A stretch of 15,401 bases of DNA, taken from assembly GCA_902491915.1 (NCBI GenBank), contig CABUJL010000032.1, positions 1-15,401 on the forward strand. The letters are read 5' to 3'. The notes beneath the pieces were generated by a model that was not told the origin of the DNA, ran no database searches, and worked only from the letters and a program-made list of their open reading frames with translations. A program made the position numbers and the translations under genes. This DNA comes from an uncultured Collinsella sp. (GTDB lineage: Bacteria; Actinomycetota; Coriobacteriia; Coriobacteriales; Coriobacteriaceae). Positions 14,801 to 15,401 of this stretch are shown one piece after another; position 1 is the first letter of the stretch; every line of letters starts with the position of its first letter.

Positions 14801-15401
14801 TCTCGACGAGCACGACGCCTACACGGTGCAGGAGCTGACCGATACGGACAAGATGCCGGCCGGCTTCACGCTGACCAAGCGCGAGCAGGGCGGCAACGCC
14901 CCGAGCGGCGAGGGCGACAGCATCTCCGGCACGATCGCAAAGCAGAACGCCGACGGCACGGTGGCCGCCGCCAACAAGCTGGTATTCACGAATACCTACA
15001 GCGTAAAGCCGCCGGTGACGCTCACCAATGCGTTCTGGGCGCAGAAGGTGCTCCGGGGCCGTGACTGGAAGGATGGCGATAGCTTCAAGATTTACCTGCG
15101 CGCGGACAAGGGAACGCCGATGCCCGCCGGTGCCAAGGATGCGCCCGTGAGTGGTATGAAGCAGGTTGTGAAGACCGTCAAGAACGGGGACAAGTTCGAC
15201 TTCGGCAATATTGAGTACGCCAAGCCCGGCACCTACACCTATCTCATTGCCGAGGCCACGCCGTCTCAAAACGACGCTAGCTGGCTGCCCGGGTTCGGGT
15301 ATTCAAGCGCTTCCTACCGCGTCACGGTGACGGTGAAGGATAGCGGCGACGGCACGCTGTCGCAGCCGGCAGTCAAGATGGAGCAGACCTACACCGACGA
15401 C
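11838..15401 (+). CDS. Large surface adhesin/pilin-like protein with fibro-slime, SpaA and isopeptide domains (3'-partial)
   Basis: The frame stays open for 1188 codons to the window edge, so the C-terminus is missing. Residues 1-38 are a signal peptide (Arg-rich start, LALAIALTASFF core, cleavage near AEA-A). A fibro-slime-type domain lies about residues 200-320, with FAGDDDVWVFIDDVLVGDIGG (GDDD at 256-259). SpaA/Cna-B-like domain 1 begins near Lys357 and has LLKETHVPEGY (Glu431). After an unassigned middle part, SpaA-like domain 2 begins near Lys665 with FLKEVSAPKGF (Glu742). A further Cna-B-like domain starts near Lys918 (LEVTKHVV to NTYSV). The last part, from about 1056 with Lys1070, resembles the FctA/Spy0128 pilin isopeptide domain. 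Such Lys/Glu patterns form internal isopeptide bonds that stiffen surface proteins. A sortase motif would be expected beyond the window. The ATG at 11838 is chosen because the signal peptide follows directly. Its ribosome-binding site is weak. Confidence 0.85.
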   Translation, partial: MSCGRRRGLRSVSPYAIVLALAIALTASFFLPLRAEAAISDHTVPTISPSGTTINLFDYWVNPDNHLSVSGNGGINASHRFQFNDGQGDAPLNHWTGNTNPQPGIVSNTLSDGYPQLSGTYGGDSLRYLFDSSAQTGKTSHFGVTGLLKVQDGYYVYDSSENYAAYNADKNAFDVYDTWGIDKVGDSSHRGQFFPFDAADKVFKEESGRLVQNGITADNAGNHVNHHFGLSMSTRFVQPNGGLTNDKKDMTFEFAGDDDVWVFIDDVLVGDIGGIHSRASLSINFQTGDIKVNDKSDGTLLSKYQAAKKGTSGFDGNTFKDGTNHTLKFFYLERGATDSNMELKFNLVTVPESDIIKFDQDGKFVQGVEFALYKTDGKFTDTTNNENALLGSGTTDDAGHLTLTNDDDNGVINFDDLYNKNHDNKYYLLKETHVPEGYRSSLTATGGSMQLEYVPASAENGAGGVIINRGGMDAGSVVWKTGAFAAAKETITAPLTVYKANNDLTKPDKTVNLDSGILFAVVLKRDKSAGTGIKDPSNWYAVSGDPSTGAGYTLAKEPGMTGAIEAAKKDLHAFTLNTSGQYQVEIQNLPGDISKYYYLLSGDARKDAEYTVATYHTTASSIGDATPENTVHVYSDDIADGTNFKRQFATRLLVTNIQNRLFVQKTDTEGNPVDGAKFGLYTADQVTTDANGKVVLKGEQTPYDTLTTGSVGNPVPLEGAGIFPNTSAGNMPLVNGTYFLKEVSAPKGFLLNDTLTKVIVDDYGVHADAGTDDDGVSTFVGPGALMKSLGQFGAEGDIDNTLTWIKGTRQTSNGEANDNGNLTWTDVEPVGADDTVRLKYGANGRMYQYGPTEEGKPYRLETETGWIRMGITQDEWPKGTTSKGARANLGDMNLNALFTGATCVRVANKREASLEVTKHVVVPKGLTGNKDAKFTFKFTVPTSAGKTYKAAVFENAGAASEKQVGDMFDLTNGREQTITAGQTIRVYGLDEHDAYTVQELTDTDKMPAGFTLTKREQGGNAPSGEGDSISGTIAKQNADGTVAAANKLVFTNTYSVKPPVTLTNAFWAQKVLRGRDWKDGDSFKIYLRADKGTPMPAGAKDAPVSGMKQVVKTVKNGDKFDFGNIEYAKPGTYTYLIAEATPSQNDASWLPGFGYSSASYRVTVTVKDSGDGTLSQPAVKMEQTYTDD

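Noticed and set aside
14055..15269. A 404-codon minus-strand open frame opposite the adhesin
   Set aside because: The plus-strand adhesin frame is intact with signal peptide and recognisable domains. The antisense translation has no motif or plausible start site.

Overview
The window looks like chromosomal DNA of a Gram-positive, high-GC gut actinobacterium of the class Coriobacteriia, most like Collinsella. This is judged from codon usage, protein style (TIGR04076 protein, lipoprotein solute-binding protein, SpaA/isopeptide surface adhesin) and many GTGACAAAGGGA-type palindromes between genes. No database search was possible, so the genus is an inference.

Layout. (1) Positions 1-1400: two interleaved inverted repeats, then a pyridoxamine/pyridoxal kinase gene overlapping a small Cys-rich TIGR04076-family gene, ended by a palindrome plus a weak terminator. 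(2) 1400-3020: an AAA/DUF4143 ATPase gene preceded by three direct repeats with an exact 33-bp period, and bracketed by two copies of the same palindrome. (3) 3064-4797, minus strand: an MFS exporter followed by a low-molecular-weight protein tyrosine phosphatase, probably one transcript, converging on the ATPase gene over a strong hairpin. (4) 5058-6900: an unknown membrane-anchored protein with an acidic N-terminus, and a LacX-type aldose 1-epimerase. (5) 7164-10056: a complete polar amino acid ABC importer operon (binding lipoprotein, permease, ATPase). A terminator-like hairpin follows, and then an M20 metallopeptidase gene (10129-11544) carrying an in-frame palindromic insert. (6) 11545-15401: a structured leader with a 19-codon open frame, then a very large surface adhesin (signal peptide, fibro-slime domain, SpaA/Cna-B-like domains, start of a pilin-type isopeptide domain). 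The adhesin stays open to the window edge and is therefore 3'-partial.

The functional themes are vitamin B6 salvage, amino acid uptake and peptide processing, and host or surface adhesion. The most unusual layer is non-coding. At least four families of palindromes or hairpins sit in gaps, stack next to each other, supply a possible start codon in one case and lie inside a coding sequence in another. No CRISPR array, tRNA, rRNA, transposase or phage gene was seen.
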